Source of the DNA: an uncultured Oscillospiraceae bacterium
Lineage (GTDB): Bacteria; Bacillota; Clostridia; Oscillospirales; Acutalibacteraceae
NCBI GenBank assembly: GCA_900540295.1
Contig: UQFM01000001.1
Span: 1 to 64,000, forward strand
DNA: 64,000 bases
Reading direction: 5' to 3'
Part shown: piece by piece, positions 7,681-16,154 of the stretch
Layout: the number at the start of each line of letters is the position of its first letter
How positions within the stretch are numbered: the stretch's first letter is position 1
Notes under the pieces: model-generated
Seen by the model: the letters and a program-made list of their open reading frames with translations, nothing else
Database searches by the model: none
What the model was told of the DNA's origin: nothing
Made by a program: the position numbers and the translations under genes

Positions 7681-9636
7681 ATGAAAAAGGCATCTCTGAA
7701 AAAAGCGGTCAGTCTGCTGTTGGCATTGGTTTTGGCAGTAACCCTGCTCGTTCCGTCTTTCGCGGCGGGCAAGTCCAAACAAAATCCTGTGTTGGTCGTT
7801 ACCGGGTTCGCAGAATATCCGCTCGTCAACACCTCGACGGGGGAATCGGCATTCCCGCCGTCCACCGATGCGATTCTCAACACGGTAAAGGGCGTTTTGC
7901 CTTCGCTGCTGACCCTGCTCGGCAGCGGACAGACAAAGGCGGATTACGACGCTTTCTGTGACGCCGCGCTTCCGGTTGTCAACGAACTGTTTGAGCCGAT
8001 TGTCTGCAATCCCGACGGTTCGGTGAAACACACCGAGGTCGGTCTTGCTTACCAATATCCCGAATCCGCCGCAGAATACGACAAAAATTCCGAGGCGTAT
8101 GCACAGGCATTCGACAAATCGCTTCTGCGCAGTGTTGCAAATACCGTCGGCGCGGATAAAACATACGTCTACGGTTTGGATTGGCGCTTAAGCCCTTTGG
8201 AAATTGCCGATGAGCTGAACGAATGGATTCAGCACATCAAATCCGTCCATAACTGCGACAAGGTTTCCCTTGCGGGTATCAGCATGGGCGGCGTCATGGT
8301 TTCGGCATATCTCGCCGAATACGGCACGGCGGATATCAGCAACATCACCATGATTTCTTCTGCTTTCACAGGGCTTTCCTACATCGGCGCACTGTTTAAC
8401 GGCGGCATCGCCATCGATGAACAGGGGCTGTACAATATGCTCAATCAGCTTGTCGGTACGGAAAAGCTCTCGCAGATTATCGGCTCCACAGGGCTTGTTA
8501 AGCAAATCATTGCAATGATTGACGATTTGTACGCCGCAGAACAGGACCGTCTGTTTACGGAATGCCTGATTCCCGCATTCGGGTACAACCCCGGCATTTG
8601 GTCCTTTGTCCCCGCTGACGATTACGAGGCGGCAAAAGCCTTTATGTTCGCGCGCATGGCTTCCACAGACGCCGAAAAAGCCGCCCTGGAAGCCAAAATA
8701 GATGCATACCATGCAATACAGGTAAAAGCAAAAGCCAATTTGGAAGCGGCGAAAAAGACAGGCGTGAACGTCGCAATCATATCCAACTACAATTCCCAAA
8801 TGCCGCCGATTTCCACTGCATCCGCACAAACAGGCGACCAGGTCATCGAAACCGTACATACAAGTGCCTTTGCGACCTGCGCAGACCAAGGGAAACAACT
8901 GCCCGAGGGCACAAAGGGCAAATATGTCTCGCCCGACCGCATGATTGACGCTTCCACCTGCTGGTTCCCGAACGAAACTTGGTTTATTAAGAATATGCAG
9001 CACGTCGGGTTTGACGATACACAGAATCAATGCGACCTCTACACATGGCTGATGACCGCCGACAAACAGGTCACGGTTCGCAGTAACGCCGATTTCCCGC
9101 AGTTCCTGCTGTACAACACCGAAACCAAGGTGCTCTCGCCCCTGTCCCTGCTGCGCGGCGACGTCAATTTTGACGGCAGAGTCAACCTCATTGACGCACG
9201 TATGGTTTTGCGCCATGTACGCACACTGACCACCCTTTCCGCCCTTGCAAAGGAAGCGGCGGATATGGACGGCAACGCCCGCCTGACGCATACGGACGCA
9301 CAGCTTTTGCTGGACGTCTATGCAGGTGTCGCGTCTGCGCCGAAAGATAAAACCTTCTCCGCAGACAGTATTAAAGATGCGGTTTCCGACGCGGTGAACG
9401 GCGGAAATTCCGACGGCGGCAATCCCTTGGACGGCATCAAAGACAAAATCGGGAATGCACTCGGTGCGGTGAAAGATATGTTCGGCACAAAAAGCGTACC
9501 GCAGGACAAATTGGCACAGCTTGCCGATTTAATTCCGGAAGCGACGCGCCCCGCCGAATCCGACGCCGAAGCAGCCGAGACATGCACAGACCATGCGGAA
9601 GAACTGCATGAATCCTTTCCCGCCGCAGAAGCATAA
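7681..9636 (+). CDS. Secreted alpha/beta-hydrolase (lipase/esterase-like) with dockerin type I domain
   Basis: A 651-aa exported protein. Signal peptide residues 1-28 end ...VPSFAAG. An alpha/beta-hydrolase domain carries the nucleophile elbow GISMG (199-203, Ser201) and resembles lipases or esterases. A dockerin type I module lies at about 492-550, with two Ca-binding repeats (GDVNFDGRVNLIDA and ADMDGNARLTHTDA). The tail of about 100 residues is acidic and low-complexity, with no anchor seen. Dockerins bind cohesins, so the enzyme may dock onto a scaffoldin or surface complex. No cohesin gene is in the window. The substrate is unknown (lipid or ester-linked glycan decoration). Confidence 0.85.
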   Translation: MKKASLKKAVSLLLALVLAVTLLVPSFAAGKSKQNPVLVVTGFAEYPLVNTSTGESAFPPSTDAILNTVKGVLPSLLTLLGSGQTKADYDAFCDAALPVVNELFEPIVCNPDGSVKHTEVGLAYQYPESAAEYDKNSEAYAQAFDKSLLRSVANTVGADKTYVYGLDWRLSPLEIADELNEWIQHIKSVHNCDKVSLAGISMGGVMVSAYLAEYGTADISNITMISSAFTGLSYIGALFNGGIAIDEQGLYNMLNQLVGTEKLSQIIGSTGLVKQIIAMIDDLYAAEQDRLFTECLIPAFGYNPGIWSFVPADDYEAAKAFMFARMASTDAEKAALEAKIDAYHAIQVKAKANLEAAKKTGVNVAIISNYNSQMPPISTASAQTGDQVIETVHTSAFATCADQGKQLPEGTKGKYVSPDRMIDASTCWFPNETWFIKNMQHVGFDDTQNQCDLYTWLMTADKQVTVRSNADFPQFLLYNTETKVLSPLSLLRGDVNFDGRVNLIDARMVLRHVRTLTTLSALAKEAADMDGNARLTHTDAQLLLDVYAGVASAPKDKTFSADSIKDAVSDAVNGGNSDGGNPLDGIKDKIGNALGAVKDMFGTKSVPQDKLAQLADLIPEATRPAESDAEAAETCTDHAEELHESFPAAEA

Positions 9637-9650
9637 AGCAAAATAGCCCA

Positions 9651-9691
9651 AAAAATCCCCGCAGTGCCCGATGCACCGCGGGGATTTTTTT
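9651..9691 (+). terminator. Terminator of the dockerin lipase gene
   Basis: Arms AAAAATCCCCGC and GCGGGGATTTTTTT with inner GTGC/GCAC pairs, ending in a T7 run. Between 9692 and 9966 there is only a small TGCACAAAGTGCA dyad and an AT-rich leader. A 57-codon reading from ATG 9827 overlaps the next gene and is not supported by an SD at normal spacing. Confidence 0.9.
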
Positions 9692-9966
9692 GATACAATC
9701 GCAAATCAAAATCCGTTTCTCTTTTCAAAAACGAGATATTTCGTCACATTGCACAAAGTGCACTGCAATGCATTTTATTACAAAGAAAAATAATGTATAG
9801 TTAAGTAAAGGGGAGCGTGTATAAGTATGTGTTGTCTTTTTTTGGCAGAATTCTGTGTGATTTTGCCACATCATAAACATACAAAAATGCCTTTCTTTGC
9901 GGTTGTCTCATCGGCATTCTCCGAAAAACCGATTTGCGCCGACTTGAAAAACAAGGAGGGCACACG

Positions 9967-10197
9967 TTGCGGTTCGTGTACATCCCGTTCCAGGAACTGA
10001 TTCACGCAAATATCCCGCAGCCTCATTCCACATACAGCATTCGTTGCTGTCGTGTTTCTGCTTCATACACAGAGCTTTGTTGTTTTCACGACGTTTCTGC
10101 GGATTGGCAGTTCACGGAAAAACTTGCCGCACTTTGCACAGAGGAACAGGTAGAGCCCCTACACTTTTTGGATGTGTTCTACGACCTCTCGCCGTAA
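9967..10197 (+). CDS. Small DUF6514-like protein
   Basis: A 76-aa protein starting at TTG 9967, with a strong SD AAGGAGG seven bases upstream. The pattern of a YSIR strand, then CCFHDVSADW, then a C-terminal helix ending in PLHFLDVFYDL matches the Oscillospirales DUF6514 family, which shares a ...YGI...DIS...HL.DVxEDFL layout. The function of that family is unknown. The longer in-frame start at 9934 lacks an SD. Confidence 0.65.
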   Translation: MRFVYIPFQELIHANIPQPHSTYSIRCCRVSASYTELCCFHDVSADWQFTEKLAALCTEEQVEPLHFLDVFYDLSP

Positions 10198-10207
10198 CGC
10201 GGCACCC

Positions 10208-10246
10208 GAAATCGGAGCGAAACGTTTTTTCGTTCCGCTCTGATTC
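10208..10246 (+). terminator. Possible weak terminator or hairpin
   Basis: AATCGGAGCGAAACG and CGTTCCGCTCTGATT form an imperfect stem around a T-rich loop, just downstream of the DUF6514-like gene. There is no long T-run after it, so termination is uncertain. The remaining bases to 10319 show no gene. Confidence 0.4.
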
Positions 10247-10319
10247 TCCCGTTGGGGGAAGTTTCGCCCGCGGAAAAATATATTCCCCAAGCCTTAAAAA
10301 CGGGACAGTTTGTTTTCGG

Positions 10320-10508
10320 TTATAAATCATCTGCATCCTGCACGGGATGTTCGGTATGATCTGTCGGCGTACCTGTGTAGCTGCCGAGTACATCCGTTTT
10401 TGCCGTATCACTGTCAAACCCGTTCCAAATATCGGCAATTTCTTCCGACACTTCGCTGATTCTTTTCAAAGCCCGCTCCGAGGGCTTTTTTTTCTTTTTT
10501 TGCTGCAT
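10320..10508 (-). CDS. Small conserved clostridial protein of unknown function
   Basis: A 62-aa protein with a lysine-rich N-terminus (MQQKKKKKPSERALKRI). The middle is EIADIWNGFDSDTAKTDVLGSYTGTP, and it ends VQDADDL. I recognise the DVLGSYTGTP...PVQDADDL pattern as recurring in Firmicutes small hypothetical proteins, function unknown. The start at 10508 uses GGAAAGGA eleven bases upstream. An ATG eight codons further up has no SD. It is convergent with the DUF6514-like gene and divergent from the surface protein gene. Confidence 0.65.
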   Translation of the reverse strand: MQQKKKKKPSERALKRISEVSEEIADIWNGFDSDTAKTDVLGSYTGTPTDHTEHPVQDADDL

Positions 10509-10619
10509 CTTGTCACACATCCTTTCCGACACATTGCAAACGCCGTGCCGTTTTTAGGATTCTTCATGAATGTCAAAAAATACATGCCTAAAATTCTTTA
10601 TAAAAATTCGGTTTTTCAG

Positions 10620-10648
10620 TTGACTTTTACAAAATCGGTTGCTATAAT
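10620..10648 (+). promoter_or_regulatory. Near-consensus promoter of the surface protein gene
   Basis: TTGACT (10620-10625), exactly 17 nt, TATAAT (10643-10648). It is among the strongest-looking promoters in the window and suggests abundant expression of the exported protein starting at 10709. Confidence 0.85.
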
Positions 10649-10708
10649 ACATATGTATATTTGACGTATAGTCTTTGGATTATACATTCAGGAAAGGAAC
10701 ATACTATT

Positions 10709-11470
10709 ATGAAAAAGTTTTCTTCTGTTCTTCTTGCATTGGTAATGATGGTTGCGCTTTGCATCCCGGCTTTTGCAGGCACAAGAGTTGATGCGTTGGA
10801 AGAGGGCAGTCCCGCAAAAGAGATTGCACTTTTAATGGTTGAGACCAAAGAGACTGCGGGAATCGATATGAAAGACAACCTGCTGGATTTCGCATCTTAT
10901 GTGATTGAACACATTAAAGACCTCAACGTTTACAAAGACAAAGCCGTTCGTACACAAGCTGTAACCGCTGCTGTCGAAGCGGTTCAGGGCGACTACATGC
11001 GTCTTTGGGGATACAAAAAACCGGACTTCGGTGCATTTAAGGATCACTTTCTCCCTGCTTTGGAAGAAGCTGCTAATAATGCAACTCAGCCCGTTGACCC
11101 CTCTAATCCTTCTAACCCCGATGATCCCACGAACCCCGGCAACACTGATTCCGATCTCGGTATCAGTACATTTGATCCGAGTGGTGCACTCGACAATATC
11201 GTAGACGGCATTACGGATAATGACCTTTCCGGTCTGTTCGGTACACTCCGCAACACGATCAACGACTTGAGCGGCAGACTTTCCGGTGTGTTCAGCGGTC
11301 TTGGCGGCGGCAACAACGGTGACGATTCCAACAACGGCGGCAACGGTGATGATTCCTTCGGCGGCAGCGAGCCGACCGGCGATACTGCAATTTATGCAGT
11401 TGCAGGCGTTGCAGCGGTTGCGGCAGCAGCTTTGATTTTCACTAAAAAGAAATCCGAAAAAGCTGAATAA
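10709..11470 (+). CDS. Exported surface protein with C-terminal sorting-like tail
   Basis: A 253-aa protein. The signal peptide (MKKFSSVLLALVMMVALCIPAFAG) has SD GGAAAGGA before the ATG at 10709. A helical region follows to about residue 125, then a Pro/Asn/Asp-rich linker with (N/D)P(S/T)NP repeats, a Gly/Asn/Asp-rich stretch, and a C-terminal tail. The tail has SEPTGDTA, a membrane span (IYAVAGVAAVAAAALIF) and TKKKSEKAE. That layout is the LPXTG-type sorting pattern, but the motif is degenerate (EPTGD), so sortase anchoring is probable rather than certain. The function is not recognised. It has its own strong promoter and terminator. Confidence 0.75.
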   Translation: MKKFSSVLLALVMMVALCIPAFAGTRVDALEEGSPAKEIALLMVETKETAGIDMKDNLLDFASYVIEHIKDLNVYKDKAVRTQAVTAAVEAVQGDYMRLWGYKKPDFGAFKDHFLPALEEAANNATQPVDPSNPSNPDDPTNPGNTDSDLGISTFDPSGALDNIVDGITDNDLSGLFGTLRNTINDLSGRLSGVFSGLGGGNNGDDSNNGGNGDDSFGGSEPTGDTAIYAVAGVAAVAAAALIFTKKKSEKAE

Positions 11471-11491
11471 TTTATTCTGTATTTTAGGTGG

Positions 11492-11524
11492 ATACGCCGT
11501 GCTTGCGCACGGCGTATTTTTTAT
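11492..11524 (+). terminator. Terminator of the surface protein gene
   Basis: Perfect stem ATACGCCGTGC / GCACGGCGTAT with TTGC loop and a T6 tail. Confidence 0.93.
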
Positions 11525-11589
11525 TCGTATGCAAAGTATTTTTCGCAAACGCTGTTTTGCTGTTTCCCCTATCGAAATTCAGCCAAGTC

Positions 11590-11618
11590 TTGCGAAAATA
11601 TATAAAGCGTGTTACAAT
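11590..11618 (+). promoter_or_regulatory. Promoter of the EEP lipoprotein / L,D-transpeptidase pair
   Basis: TTGCGA (11590-11595), 17-nt spacer, TACAAT (11613-11618). The SD AAGGAG and ATG 11654 follow. Confidence 0.7.
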
Positions 11619-11653
11619 GTTTGCAAAACAGAATGAAACAAGGAGACTTTTGT

Positions 11654-12577
11654 ATGCAGATTCGAAGAATACTCTCCCTCTTCTGCGCACTTGCATTACT
11701 CGTCTGTGTCTTTAGCGCCTGCGGTAAGAATCCTGCGCCGATTGTTTCGGATGCCCTGCTTGAAGCACAGTCCGATGAACGGTTGGAAAGCCGTCAGCTG
11801 AAAATAGTGACCTACAATACCGCCGCACCTTGGGGAAATGTATTGAAAGGCACTTCCTCTGGCAAGCGCGCACCGCTGTTCGCAGAGCAGATGGCAAATC
11901 TTGCGCCCGATTCCTTCGGTGTGCAGGAGTTAAATTCCGACTGGGCAAGCAAAATGGAAACACTTCTGCCCGACTATGCGTTTTACGGCATGAAACGCGG
12001 CGGAGACAGCAAAGAAAAACAATCGGAAATGAACGGAATATACTATTTAAAGTCCAAATACAACCTTTTGCAAAGCGATACCTTTTGGATTTCCGAAACC
12101 CCCGACACCGAATCCCGTTTTGAGGGCGCAGGCTGCCACCGTATCTGTTCCTATGTGGTACTGCAAAACCGTGTAACAGGCTTTACCTATGCGCATTTCA
12201 ACACACATTTTGACAACGTCAGCGAGGAAGCCCGCACACTCGGCGGCACTCTGATTGCAGAACGCGCCGCACAGCTGTCTGAAAAGTACGGGGAAATTGC
12301 CGTGGTCATTACAGGCGATTTCAACCAAGACAGCAGTGGTACAGCCTGTGCAGTTCTGCAAAATGCGGGGTACAGCAATGCATCTGCAATTTCACCGACG
12401 GGCGACGCCCAATGCACCTATCACGCATGGGGTGAATATACGGAAGGCAAGCCGATTGACTTTATCTTCGCCAACAACGCACTGCGCACCGCAGAGTATA
12501 AAATACACACGGAAAAGGTAAACGGCACATTCGTTTCCGACCATTATGCGGTTAGCGCCGTATTTGACATTATTTAA
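11654..12577 (+). CDS. Endonuclease/exonuclease/phosphatase-family lipoprotein
   Basis: A 307-aa lipoprotein. The signal ends in lipobox VFSAC with Cys23 as the lipidated residue. The mature domain has all EEP/DNase I-fold signatures: IVTYNTAAPWG, FGVQELN (metal Glu), AHFNTHFDN (His), ITGDFNQD and a final SDHYAV (catalytic Asp-His). Such exported enzymes cleave phosphodiesters in nucleic acids, phospholipids or phosphoinositides. The substrate cannot be chosen here. ATG 11654 is preceded by AAGGAG. The L,D-transpeptidase gene starts 20 nt downstream without a terminator, so the two are likely cotranscribed. Confidence 0.88.
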   Translation: MQIRRILSLFCALALLVCVFSACGKNPAPIVSDALLEAQSDERLESRQLKIVTYNTAAPWGNVLKGTSSGKRAPLFAEQMANLAPDSFGVQELNSDWASKMETLLPDYAFYGMKRGGDSKEKQSEMNGIYYLKSKYNLLQSDTFWISETPDTESRFEGAGCHRICSYVVLQNRVTGFTYAHFNTHFDNVSEEARTLGGTLIAERAAQLSEKYGEIAVVITGDFNQDSSGTACAVLQNAGYSNASAISPTGDAQCTYHAWGEYTEGKPIDFIFANNALRTAEYKIHTEKVNGTFVSDHYAVSAVFDII

Positions 12578-12597
12578 AAGGATGGACTGACGCAAGC

Positions 12598-13611
12598 ATG
12601 CAATTTTCCTCAAATTATCAAAAAAAGACGCCGCCCCACCGCGGCAAAAAAAGACAGACCGTGAATAAAAGACTTCTGCTGATTATCGCCTCGGTGATTG
12701 TTGCCGCAGCGCTGATTGTCTCAGGCGTATTTTTATTCAAGCATTACCGAAAAACGCATCCCGCAAGCGGCGGCGCTTATGAAAAGGTCGAATCGCTTTC
12801 CGAATCGGAGACCGCGTCCGAATCCCAGCCTGAAACTTCGGCGGAAGCCACCGCAGAAACAGAAACCGTCGGGGATGTTACCGTTACACCGTATAAGGCG
12901 ACCTTTTATTCCACAACCACAACGCTCAATGTCCGTTCCACACCGTCTACAAGCGGCGATAAGCTCGGCATGGTCGGGCAGGAAACGCCCCTTTCCGTAA
13001 CCGGACGCTGTTCCAACGGCTGGTACAGAATCGATTATAACGGCGGCGTCGGGTATGTTTCGGGCGAGTATGTCACGGAAGCACCCGGACAGACGCAAAA
13101 ATCCGATGCACCGTATCTGTTTAAGGTCAACCGCAAACAAAACATCGTCATTGCCTATGCCAAGGATGCAAACGGAGACTACACCGTACCGAAGAAAGCG
13201 ATGGTGTGCTCTGTCGGTGTGGACGGCAAGACCCCGACAGGCACCTATGCCACCACAGGCGACAAATATGATTGGCGTCTGCTTTCGGGCAATGTATACG
13301 GACAATATGCCACCCGCATTAACGGTCCGTATTTGTTCCATTCCGTACCGTATTTTACGAAATCCAAAAGCGATTTGGAATATGAGGAATACAATAAACT
13401 CGGCGAGGCGGCTTCTTTGGGCTGTATCCGTCTGAGCGTGGAGGATGCGAAATGGGTGCAGGAGAACTGCCCCAAAGGCACAACGGTTATTATTTATGAC
13501 AGCGACGAAAAAGAACCGCTCCCCCGCCCCGCGCCTGCAAAAATCGATGTAAACGACAGCCGCCGCGGCTGGGACCCCACCGACCCCGATACAAATAATC
13601 CTTGGCGTTAA
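12598..13611 (+). CDS. L,D-transpeptidase (YkuD) with SH3 domain
   Basis: A 337-aa membrane-anchored cell-wall enzyme. It has a basic cytoplasmic tail, a membrane segment (LLLIIASVIVAAALIVSGVFLF, about 22-45), a Ser/Glu/Thr-rich linker, a bacterial SH3 domain (about 100-160, LNVRSTPSTSGDKLGMV...GVGYVSGEYV), and a YkuD catalytic domain (about 175-305). The domain carries FHSVPYF (His) and SLGCIRLS with catalytic Cys276. It forms 3-3 crosslinks or attaches proteins to peptidoglycan. Pro-rich tail. It follows the EEP lipoprotein by 20 nt (SD AAGGATGGA). Confidence 0.93.
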   Translation: MQFSSNYQKKTPPHRGKKRQTVNKRLLLIIASVIVAAALIVSGVFLFKHYRKTHPASGGAYEKVESLSESETASESQPETSAEATAETETVGDVTVTPYKATFYSTTTTLNVRSTPSTSGDKLGMVGQETPLSVTGRCSNGWYRIDYNGGVGYVSGEYVTEAPGQTQKSDAPYLFKVNRKQNIVIAYAKDANGDYTVPKKAMVCSVGVDGKTPTGTYATTGDKYDWRLLSGNVYGQYATRINGPYLFHSVPYFTKSKSDLEYEEYNKLGEAASLGCIRLSVEDAKWVQENCPKGTTVIIYDSDEKEPLPRPAPAKIDVNDSRRGWDPTDPDTNNPWR

Positions 13612-13623
13612 AAATGAAAAAGC

Positions 13624-13666
13624 AACGGCGTGACCGCGTAATTTTTCGCGATCGCGCCGTTTTTTG
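13624..13666 (+). terminator. Terminator after the L,D-transpeptidase
   Basis: AACGGCG ... CGCCGTT outer pairs and CGCG/CGCG inner pairs, followed by TTTTTT. Confidence 0.8.
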
Positions 13667-13707
13667 TATGTATTTCTGCGTGGGAATGCCGCATCCTGTA
13701 CACATTT

Positions 13708-13801
13708 GTCATTCTGAGCCGAAGGTGAAGAATCTCACACATCACCGAGTGAGTCTGCAAAAAATCCAACCTTGCTCGGGCGATTCGTGAATCGCCCCTA
13801 C
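13708..13801. repeat. D repeat plus inverted A repeat
   Basis: 13708-13738 is a D copy (GTCATTCTGAGC...GAAGAATCTCAC). 13777-13801 is an A repeat in reverse (CGGGCGATTCGTGAATCGCCCCTAC), itself palindromic. Both sit in the convergent gap between the L,D-transpeptidase and deacetylase genes. Confidence 0.8.
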
Positions 13802-13804
13802 GGG

Positions 13805-14572
13805 TTAACCCACCTTGTGCTGTTTTCCCGCGCTGTCAATCCGATAATTGTCCCAATACAAAAGCTCCTCTGTTGTCACAAACTGATACCCTTTTTCCGA
13901 CAGGATTTTGAGTGTCTGCCGAAGTGCTTCGGGGGTGTTTTTGACATCGTTGTGAAACAGCAGAATCGAGCCGTTTTCCGCCGCTCCCGTTACGCGGGAA
14001 ACCATTTCTTCCACAGACAGCCCCTGCCAATCCAGGCTGTCTACGGACCACTGCACGGTCTGCATGGAAAGCCCCTCGGCGGCGGTCAGCGTATCATTGG
14101 AATAATCCCCCGACGGTGCGCGCAGCAGGCGGGGTGCTTTGCCCGTGATTTTTTCAATTTCCGCATTGCACGCCGCTACATCTGTCTGAATTTCTGCAAG
14201 CGACAGCTTGCTGTATGCCTTATGCGAATCGGAATGATTGCCGATGGTGTGCCCCGCGTCGTAAAATGCCCGCACAGCTTCGGGATATTTTCGCGCCCAG
14301 TCACCGACTACAAATACCGTAGCTTTGGCGTTGTATTCCTGCAAAACGGACAGCAGTTCTTCTGTGTCCTCAGCCCCCCACGCCGCATCAAACGTTACGG
14401 CAATTTTCTTTTCGCTTGTCTCCACACAGTACACGGGGATTTTCCGTTCCTGCGTTTTGGCGGTCTGTGCCGCTTCATAGCGGTTGGAAATCCCCGAAAT
14501 AACCAAAACCGCCGACAGCAGAAGTGTCAGCGCCACAAAAATCGTTCGCTTGGTTACCAATACGTAATTCAT
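13805..14572 (-). CDS. Polysaccharide deacetylase (NodB fold), membrane-anchored
   Basis: A 255-aa protein. The N-terminal anchor (TIFVALTLLLSAVLVISGI) precedes a NodB/CE4 domain. Motifs are TFDAAWGAEDT (Asp pair position), GNHSDSHKAY (metal H-x3-H), RAPSGDYS, DSLDWQG and LLFHNDV. The TFDxxWG form is typical of the PdaB-like sporulation subgroup, so peptidoglycan or spore-cortex deacetylation is a fair guess. The exact substrate is open. The start is ATG 14572, with GAAAGGGTGA just upstream; an in-frame extension to 14677 has no SD and no signal. Confidence 0.9.
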   Translation of the reverse strand: MNYVLVTKRTIFVALTLLLSAVLVISGISNRYEAAQTAKTQERKIPVYCVETSEKKIAVTFDAAWGAEDTEELLSVLQEYNAKATVFVVGDWARKYPEAVRAFYDAGHTIGNHSDSHKAYSKLSLAEIQTDVAACNAEIEKITGKAPRLLRAPSGDYSNDTLTAAEGLSMQTVQWSVDSLDWQGLSVEEMVSRVTGAAENGSILLFHNDVKNTPEALRQTLKILSEKGYQFVTTEELLYWDNYRIDSAGKQHKVG

Positions 14573-14687
14573 ACCCGTCACCCTTTCAACCCCGTTTTCC
14601 ACATAGTATATATATGGCGGAAAACCGAAAAAAAGACGGTTGAATTGTGCCGTCCGAAAAATTCGCAGAAAATACACCCTGTGCTGT

Positions 14688-14992
14688 GTGAGATTCTTCG
14701 CATCGCGCAGAATGACAGATTTCTACAACCCCGTAGGGGCGGGTTATTCCCCTGACAGGGGAAATGTCTGCGAAGCAGACAAAAGGGTGCCCGTTTTCGG
14801 AGAAAATCCGCGCCCGCCCGAGCAAAGTCGGATTTTACGAAAAACCAACAATAACACACCAATCGTAGGGGCGTGCATCGCGCGCCCGCCGAAACCTGAT
14901 GAAACTTTGCGGACGGACAAGGATGTCCGTCCCTACGCGTGAATCAAATCCACTTTCTTCTATATGAGATTCTTCGCTACGCTCAGAATGAC
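14688..14992. repeat. Intergenic repeat array D-A-A-C-D
   Basis: Copies in order: D inverted (14688-14716), a long A variant (14732-14820; GTAGGGGCGGGT ... GCCCGCCC with inserted GTCTGCgaaGCAGAC hairpin), A (14865-14890), C (14909-14938; GGACGGACA/TGTCCGTCC perfect 9-bp arms), D inverted (14965-14992). No gene is seen from 14573 to 15054. Confidence 0.85.
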
Positions 14993-15054
14993 GGGTTGTG
15001 AATTCAATGTATTTTGTGCAGAAACACGGTCAGTCGCGAGGGCTCTCCTTCTAT

Positions 15055-16140
15055 TCACCCCAACGCACATATGGCATTCACGGGAAACTTGCCGTTACTG
15101 TATTTCTGCGCACCCGATTCAAAAATTCCTGTAATTTGCACACCGTCCGAGTCAATGCCCTCTAACAGAGGCGGCAGACGAAGACATTCTGTTTGTGCGT
15201 CCTTTGACAGGCTGTAAACGGGAATATCCTCGTTTAAGTATGTAATTTGGTAAGCGGATTCACCTTTTGTTACATCGGCAAAGTGTAAAAGATGGGAATC
15301 CGTATTGCGCCCGTAAGAAGTGCTCAGGGCAAACGTACCGTCCGAGAGACGTGCGAAGCCCTGCACAAGATTCGGCGTGGTTAGGGCAAATGCGGGAACG
15401 GCAGGTGCGGCGGGCGTGTCTGAAAAGGCGTTTTGCACATCCGCCAACCGATAGGCGTTACAGCGGGAGAAATGCAGTTCGTTCATAGATATTTGCATAT
15501 GATGCGTCTTGTCCGTACCGTAGCGCGCATCGGCGTAATAGGTGTAAAATTCACCTGCATACAAAAACGCACCGTCACAGTTTATATAAGAGCATTTTAC
15601 GTCAGTCATCATCTGCTCGCGGAGTGTCAGTACCGCGCCGTTTGCGCGTGCGGCAATCTCGGAAAGCGGTATGCGGAAGATCGAATGGTCTTCGCAGAGA
15701 TATAAATATTCCGTATCATCTGCAACACCGCCCGCATGCCCGCGAAACGGCGTGCCGTCCGCATTCTGTAAATACAGCGTTTTTGTGTGTGCGCCGATTT
15801 CTTTGTCTGTAAAGCTTAAAATCGATGCATTTTCTGCGTGATAGTAAGAAATGACAAATGCATTCAGCGCTTCGCAGAAGCAGTACCCCTGCGGAATATA
15901 ACCGTTTTCCGTTTCGGGAATATCCGCAATCGGTTGGTAGTTCTCATAATTGTTATCGCTTTTTACAGCACCGCGCACAGCCCGCGCGGCGGTTTCCGCA
16001 GTATTGGCAAGACATTTACGGTATTCGGTTGCCGCCCGCGGTGTACCGACGCCGCCAACAAAATAACCGACTGTGCACAGCACGATTGCAGAAAGCAGGA
16101 CAGCGGCAGTTGTGCGCCAAAACTTTTTGTGTTTACGCAT
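15055..16140 (-). CDS. Exported protein of unknown function in sulfatase operon
   Basis: A 361-aa protein, family not recognised. It starts at ATG 16140, preceded by AGAGGAG. An N-terminal signal-anchor (AAVLLSAIVLCTVGYFVGG) leads to an extracytoplasmic domain with repeated aromatic strand motifs (GYCFCEALNAFVISYY, YLYLCEDHSIFRI, FLYAGEFYTYY). These suggest a beta-propeller or lectin-like fold. It lies 14 nt downstream of the sulfatase-maturase and shares its operon. A role in handling the sulfated substrate is inferred from position only. Confidence 0.7.
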   Translation of the reverse strand: MRKHKKFWRTTAAVLLSAIVLCTVGYFVGGVGTPRAATEYRKCLANTAETAARAVRGAVKSDNNYENYQPIADIPETENGYIPQGYCFCEALNAFVISYYHAENASILSFTDKEIGAHTKTLYLQNADGTPFRGHAGGVADDTEYLYLCEDHSIFRIPLSEIAARANGAVLTLREQMMTDVKCSYINCDGAFLYAGEFYTYYADARYGTDKTHHMQISMNELHFSRCNAYRLADVQNAFSDTPAAPAVPAFALTTPNLVQGFARLSDGTFALSTSYGRNTDSHLLHFADVTKGESAYQITYLNEDIPVYSLSKDAQTECLRLPPLLEGIDSDGVQITGIFESGAQKYSNGKFPVNAICALG

Positions 16141-16154
16141 ACGGAACACTCCTC

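Noticed and set aside
8188..9291. Long minus-strand ORF (367 codons) opposite the dockerin lipase
   Set aside because: Antisense shadow of a clear secreted hydrolase; no SD, no recognisable domains, Cys/His-rich composition typical of shadow frames.
9827..10000. 57-codon ORF with Cys-rich start upstream of and overlapping the DUF6514-like gene
   Set aside because: Its SD (GGGGAG) is at poor spacing, composition is unlike a protein and it overlaps a better-supported gene out of frame.
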